Assembly: GCA_035561515.1 (NCBI GenBank)
Contig: DATMXP010000007.1
Location: 186,001-250,000 of the forward strand
DNA: 64,000 nucleotides
Direction: 5' to 3'
From: Terriglobales bacterium
GTDB taxonomy: Bacteria; Acidobacteriota; Terriglobia; Terriglobales; Acidobacteriaceae
Shown here: positions 7,916-15,726 of the stretch, in pieces
Layout of the letters: the number at the start of each line of letters is the position of its first letter
Position numbering within the stretch: the stretch's first letter is position 1
Position numbers and translations under genes: made by a program
Notes under the pieces: model-generated
Seen by the model: the letters and a program-made list of their open reading frames with translations, nothing else
Database searches by the model: none
What the model was told of the DNA's origin: nothing

Positions 7916-10900
7916 ATGGTTGACTTCTTCATTCGACGTCCGGTATTCGCGACGGTTTGTTCGCTGCTCATCATTCTTGCCGGCGGAATTGCCATTCCGA
8001 CTTTGCCGATCGCGCAGTTCCCGCAGCTTGCTCCGCCGCAAGTCTCGGTCAGCGCTTTCTACACCGGTGCAAACGCGCAAGCCGTGGAATCGGGCGTCAC
8101 GATCCTGCTGGAACAGGCGATCAACGGCGCGGAAGGCATGCGCTACATCAGCTCCAGCAGCGGCAACGACGGCTCAAGCAGCCTGACTGCAACCTTCGAG
8201 CTTGGCCGTGATCTCGACATCGCCGCTGTCGAAGTACAGAACCGCGCTTCGACCGCCTTGGGCCGATTGCCTGCCGAAGTCCAGACGACCGGACTGAACA
8301 TCAGCAAGAACTCCGGGTCGTTTGTCCTCGCGCTCGGTTTCTACTCCGAGGATGGGCGTTACGACCCGCTCTTCATCAGCAACTATCTCGATGTTTACGT
8401 TCGCGATGCCTTGAAGCGCGTGAAGGGCGTCGGAAACGTGATGATCTTCGGCGAGCGCAAGTACGCGATGCGCTTGTGGCTCGATCCGGTGAAGCTGGCT
8501 CGCCGCAAACTGACTGCTTCTGACGTCGTGAGTGCGCTGCGGGAGCAGAACGTGCAAGTTGCCGCGGGACAGATCGGCGACGCTCCGGCGATGCCGAATC
8601 AGGCATTCCAGATCAGCGTTCGCGCGGCGGGACGACTCACGACTCCGGAAGAGTTCGAAGGCATTGTGCTCAAGCGCGGGGCTGATGGCTCGCTCGTGCA
8701 GTTGCGCGATGTTGGCAGAGCAGAGCTTGGCGCGGAAGGTTACGGATCGAACCTGTCGTTCAATGGCCATGAAGCCATCGGAATGGGCGTGATGCAGCTC
8801 TCAAACGCCAACGCACTCGACGTTGACGCCGGGGTTCGGGCGGAACTAGCGAGGCTGGCAAAGCAGTTTCCACCGGGGCTGAAATACCAGGTAGCGTTCA
8901 ATACGACGACAGCAGTGGGCGAGTCGATTCGCGAGGTGCTGAAGACGCTCGCGGAAGCCGTCCTGATCGTTATTCTTGTCATCTTCCTGTTCCTGCAGAC
9001 ATGGCGAAGCACGCTGATTCCGGCGATCACGATTCCGGTTTCGCTCATCGGCGCATTCGCCTTCGTAAAGCTCTTCAACTTCTCTATCAACACTCTGACT
9101 TTGTTTGGCATCACGCTGGCAACGGGCCTCGTGGTTGACGACGCCATCGTGGTGATCGAGAACGTTGAACGTCACATTGAAGAAGGCATTCACGACGCAA
9201 AAGTCGCGACGCAAATCGCCATGAAGGAAGTGACTGGCGCTGTGATCGCGACGTCGTTGGTGTTGATCGCCGTGTTCGTGCCGGTGTCGTTGTTCCCGGG
9301 AACGACGGGCCGAATGTATCAGCAGTTTGCGTTGACGATCGCCTTTTCGATCGCCGTTTCGGCGTTCAATGCCCTGACGCTCACACCTGCTCTTTCGGCG
9401 CTGCTGCTGCGTCACACGGACCGCCAGAATATTGTCTTCCGCGGCTTCAATACTGCGGTGGTTCAGATTACGCGCGGTTACCGTTTGCTGCTCGACAAAC
9501 TGGAGCATCGCAAACTTCCCATCATCATCATCTTCATTGTTGGCTTGGCGGCGACTTACTGGATTTACGGCAAAGTTCCTACCAGCTTCGTTCCTAACGA
9601 AGACCAGGGTTACTTCATCGTGGTGGCGCAAACTCCACCGGGCGCATCGCTTGAGACCACGACGAAAGTTACCAACGCCGCGAGCGCAGTGCTGGCGAAT
9701 GACCCTGACATTCAGGCTGTCTTTTCGGTTCCGGGCTTCAGCTTCAGCGGATCGGCTCCGAACCGCGGATTGATCTTTGTGAACCTGAAAGACACCGAGC
9801 ATCGCAAGGGCAAAGACCATTCTGCCGCGGCGATTATCGAGCGACTTCGCGGGCCGCTTTTTGGCATTCCGGACGCGCTTGTCTTTGCGTTCCAACCACC
9901 GCCGATTGAAGGCCTGGGCCAGTTCGGCGGATTCACCTTCGAACTCCAGCAACTCAACGCGGGCAACATGGAGGACTTGCAGAACGCACTGAACAAGGTG
10001 ATCCAGGAAGGCAGCAAGCGTCCCGAACTGACGAACTTGTACAGCGACTTCAGCGCTCGCGATCCGCAGATCCTGGTGGAGATCGACCGCGAGAAGGCGA
10101 AGAGCCTTGGTGTTTCCTTCACGCAAATCACTTCCACTCTCCAAATTTTCATGGGCTCGCAGTATGTGAACGATTTCGATTTCAATAACCGTTCGTACCG
10201 CGTGTACGTGCAGGCGGACAAGCAGTTCCGCTCACAGCCGCGCGACCTGCGCCAGTTCTACGTCCGATCGGACGACGGCACGCGGATGGTGCCGCTCGAC
10301 TCGGTGGTGCACGTGCGCGAGGTTACCGGTCCTCCGGTGATTCCGCATTACAACCTGTTCCGCTCGGCGGAGATCAATGGCAGCGCCGCTCCGGGTTACA
10401 GCTCCGGACAGGCGATCCAGGCAATGGAGGAGACGGCGCGGAAGGTCTTGCCGACCGGCTACTCGTTCGAGTGGACGGGACTGTCGCTGGAGGAGATCGA
10501 GTCAGGTTCGCAGTCGTTCCTGCTGTTTGGGCTCGGCCTGGTGGTCGTGTATCTCACGCTGGCGGCGCAGTACGAAAGCTTTGTGTTGCCGTTCATTATT
10601 CTGTTGTCGGTACCGATGGCGATCCTGGGCGCACTGGGAGCACAGTGGTCGCGCGGACTGCAGAACGACGTGTATTGCCAGATCGGATTGGTGATGCTGA
10701 TCGGACTGGCGAGCAAAAACGGAATTCTGATCGTCGAATTCGCCGAGCAGTTACAGCACCGAGGCATGGGGCTGTTTGCGGCGGCGGTAGAGGCGGCGAG
10801 ACTCCGGTTGCGTCCGATTCTGATGACTTCGGTGGCGTTCATCCTGGGCGTGCTGCCGCTGGTGTTTGCGACGGGCGCCGGCTCGGCGGGGCGGCACTCG

Positions 10901-11053
10901 GTCGGCACGACCGTCGTGGGCGGCATGGTGGTTTCGACGTTCCTGAACCTGTTCATCATTCCTGTTCTGTACGTGATCGTCCGCACGGTGATACCGATGA
11001 AGGTTGCGGTACCGGCCGAGCAGCAGCTGCCGGAGCCAGGGACGGCGGATTAA
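7916..11053 (+). CDS. RND multidrug efflux permease (AcrB/MexB, HAE1 family)
   Basis: 1045 residues, the normal length for HAE1 pumps. It opens with VDFFIRRPVFATV, the standard first transmembrane segment. The TM4 region reads FGITLATGLVVDDAIVVIENVER and contains the proton-relay aspartate pair, the second repeat has GLVMLIGLASKNGILIVEFAEQ, and two large periplasmic porter loops lie between. It exports hydrophobic or amphiphilic compounds by proton antiport from periplasm or membrane. The substrates cannot be read from sequence. It is the last gene of the operon and is followed by a long non-coding stretch. Confidence 0.96.
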   Translation: MVDFFIRRPVFATVCSLLIILAGGIAIPTLPIAQFPQLAPPQVSVSAFYTGANAQAVESGVTILLEQAINGAEGMRYISSSSGNDGSSSLTATFELGRDLDIAAVEVQNRASTALGRLPAEVQTTGLNISKNSGSFVLALGFYSEDGRYDPLFISNYLDVYVRDALKRVKGVGNVMIFGERKYAMRLWLDPVKLARRKLTASDVVSALREQNVQVAAGQIGDAPAMPNQAFQISVRAAGRLTTPEEFEGIVLKRGADGSLVQLRDVGRAELGAEGYGSNLSFNGHEAIGMGVMQLSNANALDVDAGVRAELARLAKQFPPGLKYQVAFNTTTAVGESIREVLKTLAEAVLIVILVIFLFLQTWRSTLIPAITIPVSLIGAFAFVKLFNFSINTLTLFGITLATGLVVDDAIVVIENVERHIEEGIHDAKVATQIAMKEVTGAVIATSLVLIAVFVPVSLFPGTTGRMYQQFALTIAFSIAVSAFNALTLTPALSALLLRHTDRQNIVFRGFNTAVVQITRGYRLLLDKLEHRKLPIIIIFIVGLAATYWIYGKVPTSFVPNEDQGYFIVVAQTPPGASLETTTKVTNAASAVLANDPDIQAVFSVPGFSFSGSAPNRGLIFVNLKDTEHRKGKDHSAAAIIERLRGPLFGIPDALVFAFQPPPIEGLGQFGGFTFELQQLNAGNMEDLQNALNKVIQEGSKRPELTNLYSDFSARDPQILVEIDREKAKSLGVSFTQITSTLQIFMGSQYVNDFDFNNRSYRVYVQADKQFRSQPRDLRQFYVRSDDGTRMVPLDSVVHVREVTGPPVIPHYNLFRSAEINGSAAPGYSSGQAIQAMEETARKVLPTGYSFEWTGLSLEEIESGSQSFLLFGLGLVVVYLTLAAQYESFVLPFIILLSVPMAILGALGAQWSRGLQNDVYCQIGLVMLIGLASKNGILIVEFAEQLQHRGMGLFAAAVEAARLRLRPILMTSVAFILGVLPLVFATGAGSAGRHSVGTTVVGGMVVSTFLNLFIIPVLYVIVRTVIPMKVAVPAEQQLPEPGTAD

Positions 11054-11127
11054 TCGAATCAGGGATAGCGGTTAGGGGTAGGGCTTAGCGGCGAGGAAGC
11101 CCTTGCCGGTAGCGGTCGCGGACTGTA

Positions 11128-11147
11128 CCCCCTCCCCCCTCCCCCCC
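11128..11147. repeat. C-rich tract, potential G-quadruplex on the minus strand
   Basis: Runs of 5, 6 and 7 cytosines are separated by single thymines. On the minus strand the three G runs could fold as a quadruplex if the longest run is split. The tract sits between convergent transcription units, about 75 bp after the permease stop. Its function is unknown. Confidence 0.6.
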
Positions 11148-11160
11148 GGTTTTGCCTTTC

Positions 11161-11272
11161 TATAAGAAAACAAAGCAGTTACGAGAGCGCGAAAATCTCC
11201 GTATATGAAAACAAAGGGCTTGTAAATCCTTTGAAATCAAGAGAATACAGCTTGTATATGAAAACAAAGGGG
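11161..11272 (+). repeat. Three copies of a TATATGAAAACAAAGG-like motif
   Basis: TATAAGAAAACAAAG at 11161-11175 is followed by GTATATGAAAACAAAGGG at 11201-11218 and the same 17-18 bp again from 11254. The copies start 41 and 53 bp apart, in the same orientation. The spacers are not similar. They may be remnants of an intergenic repeat family. Confidence 0.65.
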
Positions 11273-11357
11273 TTGAACAAACAAGTCGTTAGTTATTAGT
11301 TGTTGGTCGTTGGCAAAGCTCTGTTCCTGAAGACTTTGCGTGACTAATGACAAAACC

Positions 11358-11456
11358 CAAGTACAGAAGTTCTTCGGCTTCGCCTCAGAATGACAAACCC
11401 GCAAGAAACAAGTACAGGGGTTCTTCGGCTACGCCTCAGAACTCAGAATGACAAAG
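11358..11456 (+). repeat. Direct repeat pair around TTCTTCGGCT...GCCTCAGAA
   Basis: Copy one (11358-11397) and copy two (11409-11456) share CAAGTACAG, GTTCTTCGGCT, CGCCTCAGAA and TGACAAA. The second copy contains a small internal duplication of the CAGAA block (CAGAACTCAGAA). Only 11 bp separate them. I believe similar fragments occur between genes in other Acidobacteriota, but that is recollection and needs a search. Confidence 0.65.
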
Positions 11457-11648
11457 AACGAAAACCATCTACATTTTCAGGATAGCAATTGGGGTGGGGG
11501 GAACATGCCACGGTTTTGAAATTTGTTTTTCGAGTGGAATCAAGAGTTTGCGGCGAACGAGAGCGTTAGACTCACTTGACAAGAAATTTCCCAAAACGGG
11601 CCGCGGATTACGTGGATGAGACGAATTGTCGCGGATAAATCAGGCGAG

Positions 11649-12248
11649 TCAGTGTCGCAAGAGGCTGGTGAGGTAGGCGCGAGTTGAGTCGGAGTCCCAG
11701 CGGTAGGCTCCCATCAGGCGGAGGGTCATGGTGCCGTGTGGGTCGATGAAATAGGTGGTCGGGTATCCGATGCCGACGTTTTCGGGCAGGCCGGTGATGG
11801 TGGCGAGCGGTACGTTGATTTTGTTCTGGTCGACGAACTTGCGGACCTTGGCAGGTTCTTCCGGGCTGACGGCGAGAAAGACGACCGGCTCGGCGGACAT
11901 GGACTGGGCGAGCTTCTCTATTTCGGGCATTTCGGCCAGGCAGGGCGCGCAGGTGGTAGACCAGAAGTTAAGGAAGACGGCCTTGCCTTTCAGGTCGGCG
12001 AGGGTGAAGCGGGAGCCGTCGAGTCGGCGGAGCTGCCAGCGGTCGGGCTGTTCCAGATTGGAACCGGGAAACCAGGGCTCGCGCAAGAACTTCTGCATGT
12101 CGCGGTTGTGGCCTGAATAGCGCAGTTGTACCTGCGCGAGGTCGATGCGCCGCTCCTCGAAGTAGGCGTAGAGGTACTGCACGGCGACGAGGGTGAGCGC
12201 TACTCCGAGACCGAACGCCAATGCTAACTGGAGAACACGTCTGGACAT
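11649..12248 (-). CDS. TlpA/ResA-like thiol-disulfide oxidoreductase
   Basis: 199 residues with an uncleaved N-terminal membrane anchor (about residues 5-30), then a thioredoxin fold with redox motif CAPC in NFWSTTCAPCLAEM and a cis-proline region near YPTTYFID. Such proteins face the periplasm and reduce disulfides, for instance in c-type cytochrome maturation. No cytochrome or ccm gene is nearby, so the partner is unknown. A GGAG ribosome-binding site lies 6 bp upstream of the start inside a leader that is duplicated before the preceding gene. It is the last gene of a three-gene minus-strand cluster. Confidence 0.9.
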   Translation of the reverse strand: MSRRVLQLALAFGLGVALTLVAVQYLYAYFEERRIDLAQVQLRYSGHNRDMQKFLREPWFPGSNLEQPDRWQLRRLDGSRFTLADLKGKAVFLNFWSTTCAPCLAEMPEIEKLAQSMSAEPVVFLAVSPEEPAKVRKFVDQNKINVPLATITGLPENVGIGYPTTYFIDPHGTMTLRLMGAYRWDSDSTRAYLTSLLRH

Positions 12249-12310
12249 GATGGCTCCTCAAACTGCTGAAGGAACGATGCGGGTTGAGAGACTTGCATGG
12301 AGATTATCTA
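12246..12310 (-). repeat. Duplicated leader, copy A (before tlpA-like gene)
   Basis: This stretch spans the start codon and ribosome-binding site of the thioredoxin-like gene and reaches the stop codon of the gene before it. Ungapped, it matches 13904-13968 at about two thirds of positions. The first 15 bases (CATGATGGCTCCTCA on the plus strand) are identical. Confidence 0.6.
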
Positions 12311-13906
12311 GTACGGCGGCATCTCGTACTTCTTTTTGAGGACCCGGTCAGCATTCAGGTATTGCAGCATGATGACGTCGTTTTGTCGTCGAATTGCATC
12401 AAGGATCTGATTCTTATCTTCGGCTGGAAGAAATAGGAGACGCTTTCCCTCGTCCTGTAAATTACGAAGTCTTTTCGCGTCCTCCGCAGAGGCCGTTCGG
12501 GAAAGGTTGAGGAGCAGCTTGAATTTGTACAGCCACTCGACGCGGCTGTCTTGCCGCAGGGATGTTTGCGACATGAAAGCCAGCAGATAATCGAGGACTC
12601 GCTCCCGGGTTGCGCCGTTCGGCGTCAGGTCGAACAGCACCATGAGGAGTTCTTGTTTCTGGTAGAACGAGCAAGCTGAGCAAGTGCTATCTTCGTGCGC
12701 CGCGCCGATATGCGAGAGGGCCTCATTGACGTCAGACTCCCAACCGTCGAACGCGAGCGGGTTCCCATCCTCCGACGCAGGGTAGGCGTTTGCACGCTGC
12801 AGCTCGCTCAATTTATAGGTCGCGCCGCGGCTGAGTTCAGCGGCATTGGGTATGAGTTCAACGACAGCGGATTTGCCGGAACTTTTCGACCGCAGTTCTT
12901 CAGGGCCGATGGCACGGACTGCGTTTGCCTGAGAAGGGAAACGTGAAAGGAGTTGATTGAAGGTTGCGGCAATCTTGTTTCGGTCTGAAGTGATGTCGGC
13001 ACAGGCCGGTTGGCCGCCGCTGCCGATGAGAAACGCGCGGTAGGCATTGAGCAGTTCGGTAGTTCCGTCCGCAGGGCTTCTCGCCGCCAAGCTCGCTATC
13101 GCGTTGCTGAGAGTCGTCCTGGTTTGAACAAGTCGAAGTCTTCTCTGCAATTTGGGATCGGCAGCTACCGAGGCATTCTCGATAAATCCCAATTCCCGAT
13201 CGGTAGCCACCATGTCCCGCAGCTTCTGGCTGTAGAGAGATGTCAGGCGCCGAAGTTCGTCCGGGTCTTTGACGGTGTCGAAGATCAGTATTGCAAGCGG
13301 TGCAAGTTGAACAGAAGAAGTCGTCGTCGCGATCTGGTTGTCGATGAGGTTCGAGGCTGCGCGAATTTCCATGAGTTTTCTAGACGCGTCGGTGCGAACC
13401 TTTGCAGCTATGTAGTAAAAGGGCCAGATGTCCGGGATAGTCGGAGACTCACAGCCCGTTGATGGCACATCGATTCTGAGGTCTTGCAGCATCTGGCGGG
13501 CGCGAGCCGGATTCACGCGAAACATGATCGTAATCACGCGCGCCTGGATGCTCAGGGTATCGAGGCTAAGCGTGAGCGCTTGTTCAAGCTTGCGAGAGCG
13601 CGAGAAATGATCTCCGGTGATGTCGGCCAGCTTGAAGGGATACTGCGCGGTTCTGGCGTCCTGATACAGACGCTCGAGCGTAGAACTGGCAATTTTTGCA
13701 GGGATATTGGGGTTCGATTCGAGGACGTCAAGCTGTATGTCGGCGCGGTACTCGATGGGCAGGCTGTCGGCGTCCAGCAATAACTGACGGACCTCGGCAG
13801 AGGCTTGCGGTTTTGGCTTGGCGATAGCAGCGCGTTCTTGCGCCGATGCAGGCAAGAAGGCGCACAGCAGAAATGCCGCGGTGAGCCATCGGATTACAGT
13901 CGGCAT
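12308..13906 (-). CDS. Secreted protein of unknown function
   Basis: 532 residues with a clear signal peptide cleaved near FLPASAQE. The mature part is mostly alpha-helical in character with no family I recognise. A CSACSFYQKQE stretch (CxxC) lies near residue 418, and other cysteines are scattered. It sits between a small membrane protein and a thioredoxin-like gene on the same strand, which suggests a periplasmic role, perhaps with disulfide chemistry, but that is only context. The start is set by a TGAGGAG ribosome-binding site directly upstream. Similar proteins may be limited to Acidobacteriota. Confidence 0.8.
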   Translation of the reverse strand: MPTVIRWLTAAFLLCAFLPASAQERAAIAKPKPQASAEVRQLLLDADSLPIEYRADIQLDVLESNPNIPAKIASSTLERLYQDARTAQYPFKLADITGDHFSRSRKLEQALTLSLDTLSIQARVITIMFRVNPARARQMLQDLRIDVPSTGCESPTIPDIWPFYYIAAKVRTDASRKLMEIRAASNLIDNQIATTTSSVQLAPLAILIFDTVKDPDELRRLTSLYSQKLRDMVATDRELGFIENASVAADPKLQRRLRLVQTRTTLSNAIASLAARSPADGTTELLNAYRAFLIGSGGQPACADITSDRNKIAATFNQLLSRFPSQANAVRAIGPEELRSKSSGKSAVVELIPNAAELSRGATYKLSELQRANAYPASEDGNPLAFDGWESDVNEALSHIGAAHEDSTCSACSFYQKQELLMVLFDLTPNGATRERVLDYLLAFMSQTSLRQDSRVEWLYKFKLLLNLSRTASAEDAKRLRNLQDEGKRLLFLPAEDKNQILDAIRRQNDVIMLQYLNADRVLKKKYEMPPY

Positions 13907-13968
13907 GATGGCTCCTCAGATTCCTGAAGCAACCGCTTGGATTGCGAGTTGGGCATGGAAATCATTGA
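13904..13968 (-). repeat. Duplicated leader, copy B (before the secreted protein gene)
   Basis: This is the partner of 12246-12310. It carries start codon, ribosome-binding site and about 50 bp of upstream sequence, again ending at the stop codon of the preceding gene. Shared blocks beyond the ribosome-binding site include CTGAAG and GCATGGA. Confidence 0.6.
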
Positions 13969-14336
13969 TGAACGCGGAGTGCGGACCAAAACAGTATGGC
14001 GAGGAACAGGATGGTTAGCGCGCAGCAGGCGAGGGACACGGAGATGAGGAGGTTGCGTCCGAGGCGTCCGGCGGTGAAGGAGCGGACGAGCATGACAGCG
14101 GCGGCGATGGTGACGCCGAGCAGCGATACGGCGCCGAACAGGACAAGTGCCTCGGCGAGGCTGCCATAGACAACGCCAACTCCGGTGGCCTTTGTCTCTG
14201 ACATACCGCGAAATGCACCGCGGAACATGATTCCGAAGAAGAGAAGGAAGGGAATCCAAGCCAGAGCGACGCCCCAGAGGAACGACTGCTTGCGCGGCAG
14301 TTCGGGAGCGGTGTCCATGGGGAGAGGTTGGCACAC
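13962..14336 (-). CDS. Small membrane protein of unknown function
   Basis: About 118-124 residues with three hydrophobic segments (roughly residues 20-40, 55-85 and 95-120). The first is near FLWGVALAWIPFLLFF and the last ends near LAILFWSAL. The start is GTG at 14336 or ATG at 14318, and neither has a strong ribosome-binding site. It is the first gene of the minus-strand cluster ending in the thioredoxin-like protein. No known family was recognised. Confidence 0.65.
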   Translation of the reverse strand: MCQPLPMDTAPELPRKQSFLWGVALAWIPFLLFFGIMFRGAFRGMSETKATGVGVVYGSLAEALVLFGAVSLLGVTIAAAVMLVRSFTAGRLGRNLLISVSLACCALTILFLAILFWSALRVHQ

Positions 14337-14647
14337 GGACTTAACGGCGGCAATGGCAATGTGCTCGTATTAGCGGGGGAGTTCAGAAATGGGAAAGCTG
14401 CCCGATTCCACATCTGCCGGAAGAAGGCAGATGTGGGGCACCCAAGCAAATGGTAATATGCGCGTTTTAGCGTAGGAGTTCGGATTTGGAAAAGCTGCCC
14501 GTATCCACATCTGCCAGAAGAAGGCAATTGTGGGTCACCACGCAGTTCTACTCCCGGTCTCGGGATTCAAGTTCAAGGCGATACTCTCATGTACTACAAG
14601 GACCATGGGGCACATGCCGGGATTTTTTGAGGGAGGACCAAATTCAT
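14337..14647. other. Intergenic region between divergent genes, with tandem hairpin repeats
   Basis: 311 bp separate the minus-strand membrane protein gene and the plus-strand HEAT-repeat gene. Apart from two tandem repeat copies (14361-14549), it contains GAGGGAGGA, the likely ribosome-binding site of the downstream gene. Promoters for both directions must lie here, but none could be assigned firmly. Confidence 0.6.
14361..14549 (+). repeat. Tandem pair of ~90-bp repeats each with a CCACATCTGCC hairpin
   Basis: Copy one (about 14361-14450) and copy two (about 14458-14549) share TTAGCG, GGAGTTC, AAAGCTGCCC and the hairpin. In copy one the hairpin is perfect (14408-14436: CCACATCTGCC, loop GGAAGAA, GGCAGATGTGG). 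In copy two (14505-14533) the right arm has substitutions. It resembles REP-like palindromic elements. No transposase is nearby. Confidence 0.75.
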
Positions 14648-15706
14648 ATGTGTACAACGCGAAGCGCTTTGAACGTGACCCTTCTCGTATTCTTGTGCGG
14701 TGTAGCTACGCCATCATTGTTATGCACCGTGGTGCCAGTCCCTGGCAGTCTCGATATTTCTGCATTGATGGAAAAATCAGATGTTGTTGCGAGTGGGACT
14801 GTTCAATCCATTGTTTCTTCTGAACCAGAAGTCATCACCTTGAACGGAGTTCGAGTTCGGAGAGTACTCCGGAAAGCCGAAGTACTTACATGGCGCATAT
14901 ATAAAGGTGTTGTTAAAGACAAATTCACAGTTAGTTTTTATAGCTATGACAATCCGTCCGTAATTCAACCAGCCATCAAAGCAGGTCAATTCGCACTGTT
15001 TTTTCTGCACCAAGGCGCTCCAGGCAATCTGAGCTACTCCGATGACTACTTTGCCCGGTTCTTTATTTCAAAATTGGCGGATCCTACAACCGCTTCATCG
15101 GGCGCAATAGAAATGCTGCAAGCTGACCTGATAGAAGGGTTGGCTGATGCTGATCACGATCAAGTCGGGACTAATCTCGAGTTGCTGCTTGGAATCAAGA
15201 ACTCGATTAAAAGCCCACACCTTATACATCGAGCCGTTCCGTTGCTTCACAATCGAGATACGCGGATCGCTGCTTTGGCATACGCCGTCCTTTTCAAACA
15301 ATGCGCCATGCAAGATATTTCTGGGCTCAAATCGTTTCTCGACAGTGTACCCGTCGAACGTGAAGGCGGGGTGCTGGAACTTGCGAATAATCTCTGCCCC
15401 TCTCAACTAACAGATGGTCAACTTCAACTCCTGATTGAGATATCGGGTTCGAAGCATCGGGTCATTAGAAACTCGGCGGTGAATTGCCTTAGACAGATGA
15501 ACACTCGCGCTGCAGTCCCAGCTATGCTGGCGCGACTAGATGATCCAGATCCCTATATCGCCTTTTCAGCCTTAAAGTACCTAAGTGAAGTTACCGGATT
15601 ACAATCAGAAGAGTACTCTCCGGATCTGCCGACATTCCTGCAAAATCGCGATGGCTTAGTGCAGAAATGGAAGTCTTGGTCTGCCGCAACTAACAACAGA
15701 CGTTGA
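14648..15706 (+). CDS. Secreted HEAT-repeat-containing protein
   Basis: 352 residues from an ATG placed 10 bp after GAGGGAGGA. The frame is open further upstream, but that part overlaps the hairpin repeats and is not protein-like. An N-terminal signal peptide (LLVFLCGVATPS) precedes a beta-rich domain with SALMEKSDVVASGTVQ (about residues 35-145). HEAT-like helical repeats follow in the C-terminal half (IHRAVPLLHN, SAVNCLRQMNTRAAVPAMLARL, PYIAFSALKYL). It is probably a periplasmic scaffold of unknown partner. The base composition is visibly AT-richer than in neighbouring genes, which may point to transfer. Confidence 0.75.
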   Translation: MCTTRSALNVTLLVFLCGVATPSLLCTVVPVPGSLDISALMEKSDVVASGTVQSIVSSEPEVITLNGVRVRRVLRKAEVLTWRIYKGVVKDKFTVSFYSYDNPSVIQPAIKAGQFALFFLHQGAPGNLSYSDDYFARFFISKLADPTTASSGAIEMLQADLIEGLADADHDQVGTNLELLLGIKNSIKSPHLIHRAVPLLHNRDTRIAALAYAVLFKQCAMQDISGLKSFLDSVPVEREGGVLELANNLCPSQLTDGQLQLLIEISGSKHRVIRNSAVNCLRQMNTRAAVPAMLARLDDPDPYIAFSALKYLSEVTGLQSEEYSPDLPTFLQNRDGLVQKWKSWSAATNNRR

Positions 15707-15726
15707 TCCCTGCTCGCTGCCCATGC

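Larger units (their letters stand above)
11054..11648. other. Non-coding stretch with short repeats between the RND operon and tlpA-like gene
   Basis: No supported gene lies on either strand in these 595 bp. The stretch holds a C-rich tract, three copies of a short AT-rich motif and two copies of a 40-48 bp repeat, described separately. GGGCTT (11081-11086) and AAGCCC (11097-11102) could form a weak hairpin after the permease stop, but no T tract follows. The flanking genes converge here. Confidence 0.7.

Noticed and set aside
14361..14549. CRISPR array
   Set aside because: Only two copies, ~90 bp long and directly adjacent without unique spacers, and no cas genes. The pattern is a tandem REP-like element.
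14486..14647. Longer N terminus for the HEAT-repeat protein
   Set aside because: This extension overlaps the hairpin repeat and lacks protein character. The ATG at 14648 has a strong ribosome-binding site and begins a signal peptide.
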